A stretch of 64,000 bases of DNA from NCBI GenBank assembly GCA_016722045.1, contig JADKGY010000035.1:127602-191601 (forward strand), given 5' to 3'. The translations under genes and the position numbers were made by a program. The notes under the pieces are model-generated. The model had not been told where the DNA came from. It searched no databases and saw only the letters and a list, made by a program, of their open reading frames with translations. Source of the stretch: Candidatus Opimibacter skivensis. GTDB lineage: Bacteria > Bacteroidota > Bacteroidia > Chitinophagales > Saprospiraceae. Shown piece by piece: positions 52,450 to 62,260 of the stretch (its first letter is position 1; each line of letters starts with the position of its first letter).

Positions 52450-53140
52450 AAAATTGGGAATAGCGAATAGGAAATTGTAAAAGAGAATCGTGAATATGGA
52501 ATTTTGAATTTTGAATTAAGATCTTGAATTGAGAATTGTGAATCCGGAGTTTTTAATTTCCCTTCATGAATCTAAATGCAAAATTCTATGTTCACGATTC
52601 TCATCTACATTCTTCATTTCCGATTTTCTTTCTTATTCTCAATTCCTTATTCACAATTCAAACTCTAAATTCAGAGCTCTAAATTCTCTATTCACGATTC
52701 TCTTCCCCATTTCAAATTCAATATTCCTTCCTTATTCTTTATTAAAATTCTCCTTCCTGAATCGAAATGCAAAATGGTTGCTTAGCTGTAGCACATGGTT
52801 GAGTATGGCAGGTCGAAGCATCATTCCACATTCCGTCGTGGGCGGGTGCAACACGACCCGACGGAATGAGCCCAATTGTTAAGCTTAGGTTGTACCTAAG
52901 CTTTCGTGCCAGCAAATTTCCGATTTGCGCATAAAATTTCCCATTCCTTATTCCTACTTCAAGATCTCAATTCAGAGCTCCAAATTCTCTATTCACGATT
53001 CGCTTCCCAATTTCAAATTCTTTAATTCCTTCCTTGTTCTAAATTCCTTGATCCTTACTCTGAATTTCCTTTCCCATTCTTAGTTCTAAATTCCATTTTT
53101 AGCAACAACTTTCCTTTTCTTTGCGTTTTAGCCCTTTGGG
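52450..53140. repeat. AT-rich degenerate direct repeats with two hairpins
   Basis: A pair of about 110-bp diverged repeats sharing AAATTCTCTATTCACGATTC (near 52680 and 52983). Between them are two hairpins: CATTCCGTCG...CGACGGAATG (52829-52868) and AAGCTTAGGT-TGT-ACCTAAGCTT (52881-52903). No gene is seen in the gap. The second hairpin lacks a U-run, so it is not clearly a terminator. Confidence 0.65.
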
Positions 53141-53185
53141 ATGGTCCACACACGCTGTGACCCTTATATTCATTATGATTTCATT

Positions 53186-56100
53186 ATGATCAAACATACT
53201 TTCAAAACCTTCATCTTCCCTTTATTACTGCTGCTGCAACTGCCACTCAGCTTACCTGGCCAGGTACTGGTGGACCGATGCAAACTTTTGGACCAATCCA
53301 GCCCGATCAACAATATCTGGGTGGATGAAGACAATATCAAATGGGTCGCCAATACCCAGGGGCTGAACAAAGTATTTTCCCTGGATCTGGTGGAGAAAGT
53401 TCCAATTCCGGCAGGCACTACTTCTCTCCTGACTATCCGGGGAGGAAACGCGAAGCTGGAATGGAGCACCAGTGAAATGCAACAACTAGTCGGCAATGTC
53501 AATTTTACATGCGCATCATATGATCCGAAAACAAAAACAGTATGGCTGGGCACAAAAGAATCCGGCGCATTTCAGATCACAGTGTCTCCTCTTCGTGTAG
53601 TTCAGCGATTAAATACGGACAATAAAAAACTCGCCTCCAATCAGATCAATGACATCTTTGTAACAACTACCGGCACTACCTACATCGCTACAAATGATGG
53701 CATGCTCATCGGATCCGGTGACAAATGGACACTTGAAGAGCGATATCTCAATTTCGTCGGTGTAGATGCATGGGGCACTAACCTGTGGATACTCGGTGAT
53801 GACTTTTTATGGCAGGTTGACGCGAAAGGAAAATGGTCACCGATAGCTATCGAACTCAAAAATGTCGAAGGCCAGTTACGTGACATCGCTGTCGATGACG
53901 AAGGACGCGTATGGATTGCATCAAACATGATGACAGGTTATGATGTAGCTGCGGACAAATATCAGCGCTTCGGTCCCGGTCAGTATTTCACCAGTCAGTT
54001 TGTCAATTGTCTCGATGTAGATAAAGATGGTTCGATATGGACAGGCACAAAAGACAAAGGATTATATCTCATTCAATGGGAATCATCATTGATCATCAGC
54101 ATTGAAAATGATAATCCTCTCGATTGCAGATCAAATGAACCCATTGCATCGCTGACAACGAAAGTTGCAGGTGGTCAGCCACCTTATACATACAAGTGGA
54201 ACACCGGTCAGACTACAGCTGATATTTCAAAATTACCAAAGGGTGAATATGTCCTCACTGTTACAGATGCAAAAGCCGCGGTGAAAACAGGTAAGTATCA
54301 GATCCTTGATCCTTCCATAAAGGCAACAGTGACACAACTTTCTCCTTCATCAGGTCAGGCAGATGGAAGTGCTACCATTTCAGCCAGCGGAGGTTCGGGT
54401 CAATACATATATCAATGGGATAACGATGAACCCAATATCACAGCTACTAAACTTACAGCAGGAATGCATGCAGTGACTGTCTCGGATAAATCGGGTTGCT
54501 CGACTACAGCTACGATTACGATCAGTGAGAATCTGACACCGCTTTCTGCATCGATCACTGTCGTATCCGACAATAAATGTGACTATTCAACCAATGGATC
54601 ACTGAAAGCTGAAGTGAAAGGTGGTAAAACTCCGTATAAATACAACTGGAGCACAAATGCAGGTTCTGCAAATACACTTACTTCTCTTGCACCAGGAAAT
54701 TATAAATTGACCGTAACTGATGCATCAGGCCAGACTTCAACAGCAAATGTTACACTCAACTCACCTCCTGCATTTTCTGCTTCCATTGAATTATTATTTC
54801 CGGCCACTGCAAATGAATCAAATGGACAGGCCCAGGTGAAAACAACCGGAGGTAAAAGTCCATTCACTTATGCATGGAATAATGGTGAAAAAATATCAAT
54901 TGTAAAAAACTTATCCACAGGATCACATAATGTAACGGTGACAGATGCAAATGGATGTACGGCTGAAACATCTCTTTTCGTTTCAGAAACAATCACACCT
55001 ATCAATGTTTCTGTTTCACAACAAAGCCAGATCAGTTGTCATAGTACAGCGACTGCTTCATTAAGTGCTTTTGCAAACGGAGGAAAACCACCATTAAAAT
55101 ATTTGTGGAGTAATGGTCAGACTTCGTCTACTGTCAACGGATTGATGGCTGGTACTTATTTATTGACGGTGACAGATGCTGCAGGTACCCTCTCCACTGC
55201 CTCTTTTACGATATCCGAACCTGATCCAATCAGTGTAGTCGTCACTGCGGATGCCGTAGCTTCATCGGGTGGCATTGATGGCAAAGCAACGGCAAAAGTG
55301 ACGGGTGGAAATGCACCTTATCAATACAACTGGGATAATGGTGAGAAGTCAAATAAAGCAGTAAAGCTTTCGGCTGGCAATCACATTGTTTCCATTTCTG
55401 ACGCGATGGGATGTACGACTTCAGGTGTAGTGGATATATCAGAAAATATTCTGGCCATGGAAATATCCATCACACAAAAATCAAAAATCCTTTGCTCCGG
55501 CTCATTGGATGCGAATATTGAAGCTACAGTCAAGGGAGGTAAAGCACCATTCGTATACAGATGGAATGCAGCATCAAGCTCAGCTTCATTGTCAAACATA
55601 GGCCAGGGACTTTACACTTTAACCGTTACAGATGCGACAGGTCACACCGCAACTTCTGTCATAACAGTGGACGCACCACAACCTTTAAAAATTGATGTGA
55701 AGGTTGATGCTCCCGCTTCAACCGGAGGCACTGATGGAAAAGCAACTTCAACAGTAAGTGGTGGAACAGGAAAATATACATATGCATGGGATAACAATGA
55801 GAAAACAGCAAGAGCTGAAAAACTTGAAGAAGGTACGCATAAGCTCACAGTGACAGATGAAAATGGATGTACAACAATATCCAATATCGACATCACTGAA
55901 AATATTCTTCCCCTTGTCGTCAAAATCAATCAGGACAAAAAGATTAATTGCTATGGCAGTCACGAAGCATCACTAAAAGCAGATGTGTCGGGAGGGAAAC
56001 AACCATTCTCATATTCATGGTCAGGTTCCGGAATCGATGCAAAAGGGGAATCCATTAAAGATCTTTCAGCAGGAATGTATACACTCAGTGTAACAGATGC

Positions 56101-57223
56101 AACCGGTGGATCAGTCACAAAACAATATGAAGTCACTGAGCCAAAAGCATTGAAAGTAACATTGGATAATATGCTGCCGGCTTCAACAGGCAATGCAGAT
56201 GGTGAAGCCACCATAAGCGTAGCCGGTGGTACTCCACCCTATTCATCTACAAACATAGTATCGCCAGCAGGTAGCACTTCTTTCAAAGCAAGCAAGTTGA
56301 GTCCAGGTATACATCAGGTCACTGTATCAGATGCTGCAGGATGTACAGCAGAGATTGTGATCAGTATTCCTGAAAATATTCTTCAGCTCACCACGTCGAT
56401 TCATCAGACAAAAGAAATACTCTGTAGCGGTAATGCAGATGCTGCGATCGAAGGAACAGTGAAGGGAGGAAAACAGCCTTATACGTATGCCTGGAATACC
56501 GGCCAGACTACAACCAATCTTTCCAATCTATCTGCCGGAAATTATACATTGAATGTAACTGATGCATCAGGTCAGAAAAGCAGTGCAGACTTTAAGGTTA
56601 CAGCACCTGCTGCAATGACGTTAGAGATTACAAATCTTCGTTCAGCTACGAATGATCGTCTGAATGATGGCAAAGGTGAAATAGTGATAAAAAATGGTGT
56701 CTCCCCTTTCAAGTACAGTTGGGGCTCCGGTGAGACCACTGAAAAAGCGGTAAAGCTTCCGGTAGGGACAGGCAAAGTTTTAGTGACAGATGCTAATGGA
56801 TGCACTGCAAGTGTTGATTATACAGTCAATCCAAAAGTACTTCCTGAATTAACAGCAGCACGTCTCAATTCGGGTGAGCCTATCCGAATGGAGAAAATTC
56901 AGTTTGCGGCAGATAGTGTGAAACTTGATACTGCTGCAATGCCATCATTGGATGAGCTATATGATTTTCTTTATGACAATCCGACGATCATCATAGAAGT
57001 ATCAGGACATACAAATGGACTGCCTGCAGATGAATATTGTGATCGTATCAGCAGCGAGCGTGCAAAGTCAGTAGCCGATTATCTCATCAGTAAAGGAATC
57101 GAAGGTCGTCGCGTTATCTCCAAAGGTTATGGCAAGCGCAAACCTATAGCTTCTAATCAGACACCGGAAGGAAGGAAGAGGAATCAGCGGGTGGAGATCA
57201 GGTTGATTAAGATCGGAGAGTGA
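53186..57223 (+). CDS. SprB-repeat protein with N-terminal propeller and C-terminal OmpA domain
   Basis: A 1345-residue precursor from ATG 53186 (the frame opens 15 codons earlier). Signal peptide FIFPLLLLLQLPLSLPGQ. Residues about 25-300 resemble a regulator-type propeller (NNIWVDEDNIKWVANTQGLNKVF, WLGTKESGAFQ, IWTGTKDKGLYLI). Then come 12 SprB repeats of about 75 residues (GGxxPYxYxWxNGxxT...LxxGxYxLTVTDAxG), alternating a C-containing and a GCT-containing type. The end is an OmpA domain: IEVSGHTNGLPADEYCDRIS, ISSERAKSVADYLISKGI and NQRVEIRLI. No T9SS domain. It is probably anchored to peptidoglycan from the outer-membrane side. Confidence 0.88.
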   Translation: MIKHTFKTFIFPLLLLLQLPLSLPGQVLVDRCKLLDQSSPINNIWVDEDNIKWVANTQGLNKVFSLDLVEKVPIPAGTTSLLTIRGGNAKLEWSTSEMQQLVGNVNFTCASYDPKTKTVWLGTKESGAFQITVSPLRVVQRLNTDNKKLASNQINDIFVTTTGTTYIATNDGMLIGSGDKWTLEERYLNFVGVDAWGTNLWILGDDFLWQVDAKGKWSPIAIELKNVEGQLRDIAVDDEGRVWIASNMMTGYDVAADKYQRFGPGQYFTSQFVNCLDVDKDGSIWTGTKDKGLYLIQWESSLIISIENDNPLDCRSNEPIASLTTKVAGGQPPYTYKWNTGQTTADISKLPKGEYVLTVTDAKAAVKTGKYQILDPSIKATVTQLSPSSGQADGSATISASGGSGQYIYQWDNDEPNITATKLTAGMHAVTVSDKSGCSTTATITISENLTPLSASITVVSDNKCDYSTNGSLKAEVKGGKTPYKYNWSTNAGSANTLTSLAPGNYKLTVTDASGQTSTANVTLNSPPAFSASIELLFPATANESNGQAQVKTTGGKSPFTYAWNNGEKISIVKNLSTGSHNVTVTDANGCTAETSLFVSETITPINVSVSQQSQISCHSTATASLSAFANGGKPPLKYLWSNGQTSSTVNGLMAGTYLLTVTDAAGTLSTASFTISEPDPISVVVTADAVASSGGIDGKATAKVTGGNAPYQYNWDNGEKSNKAVKLSAGNHIVSISDAMGCTTSGVVDISENILAMEISITQKSKILCSGSLDANIEATVKGGKAPFVYRWNAASSSASLSNIGQGLYTLTVTDATGHTATSVITVDAPQPLKIDVKVDAPASTGGTDGKATSTVSGGTGKYTYAWDNNEKTARAEKLEEGTHKLTVTDENGCTTISNIDITENILPLVVKINQDKKINCYGSHEASLKADVSGGKQPFSYSWSGSGIDAKGESIKDLSAGMYTLSVTDATGGSVTKQYEVTEPKALKVTLDNMLPASTGNADGEATISVAGGTPPYSSTNIVSPAGSTSFKASKLSPGIHQVTVSDAAGCTAEIVISIPENILQLTTSIHQTKEILCSGNADAAIEGTVKGGKQPYTYAWNTGQTTTNLSNLSAGNYTLNVTDASGQKSSADFKVTAPAAMTLEITNLRSATNDRLNDGKGEIVIKNGVSPFKYSWGSGETTEKAVKLPVGTGKVLVTDANGCTASVDYTVNPKVLPELTAARLNSGEPIRMEKIQFAADSVKLDTAAMPSLDELYDFLYDNPTIIIEVSGHTNGLPADEYCDRISSERAKSVADYLISKGIEGRRVISKGYGKRKPIASNQTPEGRKRNQRVEIRLIKIGE

Positions 57224-57237
57224 AACGATTCGTGACG

Positions 57238-57258
57238 TGCGATATGCGATTTGCGATG
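57238..57258 (+). repeat. Three heptamers downstream of a stop codon (TGCGATN)
   Basis: TGCGATA, TGCGATT, TGCGATG, 14 nt after the stop of the SprB gene. The remaining part of the 328-nt gap shows nothing else apart from TAAGTG-type short repeats near 57333. Confidence 0.6.
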
Positions 57259-57551
57259 GTCCATTTTCAATGTTGAATTTTCCTTCAATAATCAGAACTC
57301 AAAACTCGATATTCAATATTTCTCAGTGTCTCCTAAGTGACCTAAGTGCCTAAGTGGTAAACCTTTTACTTCGTGTTTTATCCCCTGTTTCTTTTGCCTT
57401 AGTCTTTTTCTTTTTGCTTATTGCCTATTGCCTTCCTTCGCCTTAGTCTTTCATTCATTGATCCTTTTTATCTTCAATAAGGTAAATAAGAAGGAATAAC
57501 CTTAATTTTATTAAATCTTGAAAAGAAATCAATAATTGAAAAAGAGAGTTC

Positions 57552-57779
57552 ATGAAAAAATTTAACCGAATCACATATGATGTAAATGTCATGGGGGGTA
57601 AGCCATGCATAAGAGGATTGAGAGTTACTGTCGGTATGGTGTTAGGACTTTTAGCTAATGGGAAATCACATGCTGATATTCTTTTAGCTTATCCCTATCT
57701 GGAATCTGAAGATATTGATGAATGCCTGTCCTATGCTGCCTGGCGAATGGAGGAACGTGATGTGCCGCTAGCTTCTTAA
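57552..57779 (+). CDS. DUF433 antitoxin
   Basis: A 75-residue protein of the DUF433 family: ITYDVNVMGGKPCIRGLRVTVGMVLGLLANGKSHADILLAYPYLESEDIDECLSYAAWR is the whole conserved domain (GKPCIRG, RVTV). These proteins act as antitoxins, often with a DUF5615/PIN-like toxin next door, as found here with no gap. Likely DNA-binding through its HTH-like helices, so it probably represses its own operon. A weak TAAGGT...ACCTTA inverted repeat (57478-57504) lies upstream but is too loose to call. Confidence 0.85.
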   Translation: MKKFNRITYDVNVMGGKPCIRGLRVTVGMVLGLLANGKSHADILLAYPYLESEDIDECLSYAAWRMEERDVPLAS

Positions 57780-58151
57780 ATGAAGATCAGGATATTAATT
57801 GACATGAATTTATCTCCACTATGGGTGGAATCACTTAAAAAGCATGGCATTGCTTCACTACATTGGTCCTCTATTGGAAAACCTAATGCAAGTGATGAGG
57901 AAATCATGGAGTGGGCCAGAAAAAATCAATATGTAGTTTTTACACATGATTTAGACTTTGGAACTATTTTGGCACTTACACAGGTAAAGACACCGAGTGT
58001 TATCCAGGTAAGAGGGCAAAATATCATGCCAGATGCAATCTTGCATCTTGTAGTTCAGACTGTCAACCAGTATAAGCCCGAGCTTGAAGCCGGTGCTATA
58101 ATAGTAATAGATCAAGCCAGATTGAGAGTTCGGATACTGCCCTTGGAATAA
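57780..58151 (+). CDS. DUF5615 PIN-like toxin (Mut7-C type)
   Basis: A 123-residue protein starting directly at the base after the DUF433 stop. It has the PIN-like acid residues: RILIDMNLSPLWVESLKKHGI (first Asp), NASDEEIMEWARKNQYVVFTHDLDFG (Asp pair) and VIVIDQ-like end (IIVIDQARLRVR). In this family these carboxylates hold the metal for RNA cleavage. Partner DUF433 as antitoxin. Target RNA unknown. Confidence 0.85.
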   Translation: MKIRILIDMNLSPLWVESLKKHGIASLHWSSIGKPNASDEEIMEWARKNQYVVFTHDLDFGTILALTQVKTPSVIQVRGQNIMPDAILHLVVQTVNQYKPELEAGAIIVIDQARLRVRILPLE

Positions 58152-58188
58152 TGCCATAAATCAAACAGTTCTTTTTAATTAAGATAAT

Positions 58189-58554
58189 ATGAGATTAACC
58201 AACTTTTTATTCTTGGTAATTACACTCAGTGTGTTTCTCTCTTGTGACAAGGATTGTGAAAACCACTGTCGCTCCTTGATTGGAAATTGGTGCCGTGTTT
58301 TAATTCCAGGGAACAATAGTTGTGATATTGTTATCCGCTTTCATGCTGATGGTACTTATGAGTATGATGGAGTCAGTATAGTAGGCAATCTTTGGGAGAC
58401 GAAGGGTTGCGACGAATTAAGTATCTGGTCAAGCCAAGGACAACCATTCAGTGCTACCAGTAACAACTATGAAATTATTAGAGTCACTTCGGATACCTTA
58501 GAAATTCGTTTCGGTGCCTATATTGATACGGAGATATACAAGAAGAAATTTTAA
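58189..58554 (+). CDS. Small lipoprotein, lipocalin-like hypothetical
   Basis: A 121-residue precursor with lipoprotein signal LFLVITLSVFLSC (lipobox Cys about 19). The mature part has a beta-rich pattern (LIGNWCRVLIPGNNSCDIVIRFHADGTYEYDG...YEIIRVTSDTLEIRFG), like a lipocalin-like 'L.G.W......F..dG.y' domain of Bacteroidota, and six cysteines. Function unknown. It starts 37 nt after the toxin gene; co-transcription is possible, and a bidirectional terminator follows 89 nt later. Confidence 0.65.
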   Translation: MRLTNFLFLVITLSVFLSCDKDCENHCRSLIGNWCRVLIPGNNSCDIVIRFHADGTYEYDGVSIVGNLWETKGCDELSIWSSQGQPFSATSNNYEIIRVTSDTLEIRFGAYIDTEIYKKKF

Positions 58555-58643
58555 AAGCAGATTCCTGAAAGATTTCAAACCAGCTTAACTAAGGTATTGA
58601 AGCGTTTCGTGTCGCGGGAGAAAAAAAATAATTAAAAATAAAA

Positions 58644-58670
58644 ACGGGGCAAAAAGCCCCGTCTTTTTTT
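58644..58670. terminator. Bidirectional terminator between lipoprotein gene and tRNA
   Basis: ACGGGGC-AAAAA-GCCCCGT stem-loop followed by CTTTTTTT; A-run on the left serves the minus-strand tRNA. Confidence 0.85.
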
Positions 58671-58672
58671 GT

Positions 58673-58745
58673 GGGCCCACCTGGAATCGAACCAGGCACC
58701 TCTTGATTATGAGTCAAATGCTCTAACCGAATGAGCTATGGGCCC
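58673..58745 (-). tRNA. tRNA with anticodon CAT (Met or Ile2)
   Basis: A 73-nt cloverleaf on the minus strand: acceptor GGGCCCA/TGGGCCC, D-stem GCTC/GAGC, anticodon loop CTCATAA with anticodon CAT, T-arm CCTGG-TTCGATT-CCAGG. CAT may be elongator Met or lysidine-modified Ile2 (AUA). The stem TTTGA/TCAAG does not settle this by eye. No CCA is encoded. Confidence 0.9.
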
Positions 58746-58872
58746 GAAAGGTGCAAATATAAAAAAAGCATGGAGCTCGGGTCATTGAGCAGAAAGACCC
58801 TCTTTTCATATGGCAAACCGGGATTCGCAATTGTCGCAACAGTGAAAACAAACTTTCCTTAAATTGAGTCAA

Positions 58873-60258
58873 ATGGCTCGAACTATAAAATCCACTTTAT
58901 TCAAAATCATGCTCATCACTTTATCCATAGCGATAATTGCGGGCATCATATATCTCTCAAAAGCACTACCCATCATCACCGCTTTCAGAGCCAAAGACAT
59001 TTGCTCCTGTGTATTTCTGGGCAACAGGGCACCTGACAGTGTGAAGGATCAGGAATTAACCTCATTTCCACTGAGTCTTGGAGAGGATGAGATCAATACT
59101 AAAGACTCCGTAGTTAGGTCAAGTGTATTTGGCTTAGCCAGGAAATATGCTGTCTATAGAAAAGGTCTCGGCTGCACATTAGCCATCGGTGCGGATTGGC
59201 AAACACTTCGTGATACACATCATCAAATCGCGACACCACCCGCTATTGATCAGGATACTATTCCTTGGCCTGATGGCAATCTGCTATCCGGTTCCTTGCC
59301 TCAATTTGATAAACCGAAACTCGATGCCACCATTCAGAAAGCTTTTCTTGAACCCAACAAAGAAAAACCTGTACGGACCAGAGCCGTCATCGTCGTTTAT
59401 AAAGGACAGATCATCGGCGAACAATATGCCGAAGGATTTTCCAAAAGCACCAGACAAGCCGGATGGTCAATGACAAAAAGTATAACCAATGCTCTCGTTG
59501 GTATTCTTGTAAAACAAAAGAAGCTCAATGTAATGGACGCTGCACCGGTCGAAGAATGGAAAAACGATGATCGCGCAAAGATCACTTTAAATGATCTTCT
59601 TCACATGAGCAGCGGCCTAGATTGGGAAGAAAACTACAAAGGTCCATCCAGTGCCACTACTACTCTATTTGCAACCGCGAATGCAAGCGGACCTGCGTTG
59701 CATTCCAAACTCATCAAAAAACCAGGCGAGGAATTTACCTACTCCAGCGGAACATCCAACATCATCTCCCGCATCATCAGAGATCATATCGATTCAAACG
59801 ATTATTACAAATTTCCTTACCTCGAATTATTTTATAAGATCGGAATGCTTAATACAACACTTGAACCTGATGCCGGTGGCACTTTCGTAGGATCTTCATT
59901 TTGTTTTGGTACTGCACGTGATTGGGCGCGTTTTGGATTGTTGAACTTACATGATGGGGTCTGGAACGAGGACCGAATTCTTCCAGATGGATGGGTTCGT
60001 TATTCCTCTACACCTGCACCTGCTGCGAAACTCAAACCATACGGAGCCCATTTCTGGCTGAATGCATCCGATCAAAATAATCCTTCAGACCGTATTTTTC
60101 CGTCTGCTCCGGCAGATCTGTATTGGGCTGACGGTTTCGATAATCAAAAAGTATTCATCATCCCTTCACTAGATCTTGTGATCGTGAAGTTGAGTTCGTC
60201 ACAAAACTATATGGATGATGATGGATTTTTGAAAGGGATTATCGCATCAATTCAATGA
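58873..60258 (+). CDS. Membrane-anchored serine hydrolase (class C beta-lactamase-like)
   Basis: A 461-residue protein from ATG 58873 (a TTG lies three codons upstream). The N-terminus has one helix, MLITLSIAIIAGIIYLSKALPIITAF. The serine-hydrolase motifs follow: WSMTKSITNALVG (SxxK, nucleophile Ser), FTYSSGTSNI (YxN-like, here Y-S-S with SGTSN), and a late YWADGFDNQKVFIIP segment near the KTG-equivalent position. Family members include penicillin-binding-like and esterase enzymes. The 150 residues before SxxK look like a separate small domain. It probably acts in the periplasm; the true substrate is unknown. Confidence 0.82.
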   Translation: MARTIKSTLFKIMLITLSIAIIAGIIYLSKALPIITAFRAKDICSCVFLGNRAPDSVKDQELTSFPLSLGEDEINTKDSVVRSSVFGLARKYAVYRKGLGCTLAIGADWQTLRDTHHQIATPPAIDQDTIPWPDGNLLSGSLPQFDKPKLDATIQKAFLEPNKEKPVRTRAVIVVYKGQIIGEQYAEGFSKSTRQAGWSMTKSITNALVGILVKQKKLNVMDAAPVEEWKNDDRAKITLNDLLHMSSGLDWEENYKGPSSATTTLFATANASGPALHSKLIKKPGEEFTYSSGTSNIISRIIRDHIDSNDYYKFPYLELFYKIGMLNTTLEPDAGGTFVGSSFCFGTARDWARFGLLNLHDGVWNEDRILPDGWVRYSSTPAPAAKLKPYGAHFWLNASDQNNPSDRIFPSAPADLYWADGFDNQKVFIIPSLDLVIVKLSSSQNYMDDDGFLKGIIASIQ

Positions 60259-60437
60259 TTGCAATTTGCAACCTCAACTTCATTTTTAGAACACTCTCTC
60301 ACCATCTCCTCCGGTTGCTAAGCATTGGTGGGTACGCTGTAGAACGAGGTTGAGTTCATCCAGGCGGTACACTTAGCTCTGGTCGAATGTGCCGAACTAT
60401 TGCATATGAATGAGTTTAGCTGGTCAAAGCCCTTTCT

Positions 60438-60893
60438 CTACTCTTTCTCAAACCTCCCCGTCTTCTCCGTAATCACAATCCTGAAGACGACTGATTTGAT
60501 CCGTCCGGATGTGTGTCTTAGCGAATCGGTTCCTTCTTTCGTCTGGGGTATAGCTGTTTCACTTAATCTCAGGTGCATCATTCGGTCTACAAAGAATTTC
60601 ATGGCGGATCGTTGATCATCTTCATCCATGATTTCCTCAAAACGACCCCATAAAATCACACTCCTCCAGTCCGTAAAACTCTTCATCTGGTCAATTTCAA
60701 AACACACCAGCGGATTCTTTCTCATCATATCAATCTTCAATCCTTCGGCAGAATGCGCGATGATCGATTTTCCATCATATGCATAGTTGATGGGTACAAT
60801 GTATGTTTTGTTGCCTTCATGGCATCCGATGCGGCCGAGAACATTGCCCTTTAACACCTCATCCATTGCAGTTTCAGTGAGATTTCCTATCAT
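60438..60893 (-). CDS. Pyridoxamine 5'-phosphate oxidase-like flavin-binding protein
   Basis: A 151-residue protein from ATG 60893. It has the split-barrel FMN-binding pattern: VLKGNVLGRIGCHEGNKTYIVPINYAYDGKSIIAHSAEGLKIDMMRKNPLVCFEIDQM...WRSVILWGRFEEI. This is the typical PNPOx-like/nitroimidazole-resistance-type arrangement in which A/S-x-G-x-K-x-D-xx-R contacts FMN. It likely dimerises and binds FMN or F420; substrate unknown. Single-gene unit. Confidence 0.85.
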   Translation of the reverse strand: MIGNLTETAMDEVLKGNVLGRIGCHEGNKTYIVPINYAYDGKSIIAHSAEGLKIDMMRKNPLVCFEIDQMKSFTDWRSVILWGRFEEIMDEDDQRSAMKFFVDRMMHLRLSETAIPQTKEGTDSLRHTSGRIKSVVFRIVITEKTGRFEKE

Positions 60894-61132
60894 TATTATT
60901 CTCCTATAAAGCTTTTTGAATTCAGTCAATGACAAATGGCATAGATTGGATAATTTATCATTTACGATTGCAGGGGTAAAATAATTTCAAATATCTTCAC
61001 CCTCATTGATAGCCATCAACTCCCTTCATGATTATCATCAGTTATAGTGTCTTGGTTTTAAAGATGCCTGAATATTGACCTCAGGATCATGTCTGTGGCA
61101 CATCATTTTATCAGAATTAATAATCCTTTTGA

Positions 61133-62150
61133 ATGAAGATCTTCGTTTTCTTCTCTTTCATAATGCTTTTAGCTGCATGCCAAAATGTTGCAAGCCCGGT
61201 TGTCAATTCACAATCTCCTATAGACAGTACATTAGATTCTATTCCTCAGCCTCCTGGTGTTCCGGTAGTGCTTGATACTGTTCTATATCAACAGAAAATA
61301 CTTGAGCTGGTCCATCAGAATCCCTCAGAAAGGTGGCCTGTTCAGTCAGTATTGCCATCACCAGGTGCTTTACTTCCCTTCAACAGAATAGTAGCTTATT
61401 ATGGCAATCTTTATTCAACCGGTATGGGTATACTAGGCGCTCTACCTCCTGAACAGATGCTGGCAGAACTTCAGAAAGAAGTACATAAATGGGAGAAGGC
61501 AGATACATTGACTCCGGTGATACCCGCCCTACATTACATCGCAGTCACAGCCCAGGCAAGTCCTGGCGCAGGAAGTAAATACAGATTACGCATGCCTTTC
61601 ACACAGATTGACAAAATCCTGGAAATGGCGAAGAAAATAAATGCCATCGTTTTTCTTGATATCCAGGTTGGACACAGCACACTTCAGGACGAAATTCCAC
61701 AACTTGAAAAATACCTTAGCATGCCTAATGTTCACCTGGGTATAGATCCTGAGTTTTCTATGAAAAACGGGAGGGTACCATCGACTTCCATTGGCACATT
61801 CGACGCTGCGGATATCAACTATGCAACTGAATATCTTTCTCGATTGGCGACTGAATATCATCTCCCGCCTAAAATCCTGGTCATCCATCGATTTACAAAG
61901 GGATGCTGACGAATTATAAGAATATAAATACTTTACCTGATGTACAGATTGTCATGGACATGGATGGCTTCGGATTCCCTGCCAAAAAATAAGTACCTAT
62001 AATCTTTGTATCGAAAAGGAACCCGTCCAATTTACAGGTTTCAAGATCTTTTATAAAAATGATACGGAAGACAAAAAATGGCCTAAAGTCATGAAACCTG
62101 AAGATGTACTGGCGCTTAATCCCTCACCTATCTACATACAATATCAATAG
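61133..62150 (+). pseudogene. Frameshifted lipoprotein, possible TIM-barrel-like domain
   Basis: The first frame (61133-61909) encodes a lipoprotein signal (FVFFSFIMLLAAC) and RIVAYYGNLYSTGMGILGALPPEQML...INAIVFLDIQVGHSTLQ...VHLGIDPEFSMKNG...ILVIHRFTKG. It then ends in a TGA because of one missing base in the GGG at 61900-61902; adding G gives GMLTNYKNINTLPDVQIVMDMDGFGFPAKK. A second loss in the A-run 61984-61989 hides the true tail, which then reads ISTYNLCIEKEPVQFTGF...LALNPSPIYIQYQ and ends at 62148-62150. The full product would be about 338 residues. The alternating VxxD-strand pattern suggests a barrel, but there is no clear family. Sequencing error is likely. Confidence 0.7.
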
Positions 62151-62224
62151 GATGAATTATAAAGTCAAAAGTTTTAAACCATAATTGCCTCATGTATATT
62201 ATTCTCCTCTCTCCTAGTCTCCGT

Positions 62225-62245
62225 CCCCTGCTCCCTGCTCCCTGC
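62225..62245 (-). repeat. Heptamer triplet (CCCCTGC/TCCCTGC)
   Basis: Three 7-nt units 15 nt past the stop of the stress-protein gene. These units contain no stop triplet. Confidence 0.65.
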
Positions 62246-62260
62246 ATTTCAAATAATCTT

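Noticed and set aside
57478..57504. TAAGGT...ACCTTA inverted repeat before the DUF433 gene
   Set aside because: Arms are only 6 bp with a 15-nt spacer in AT-rich sequence; not enough to call an operator.
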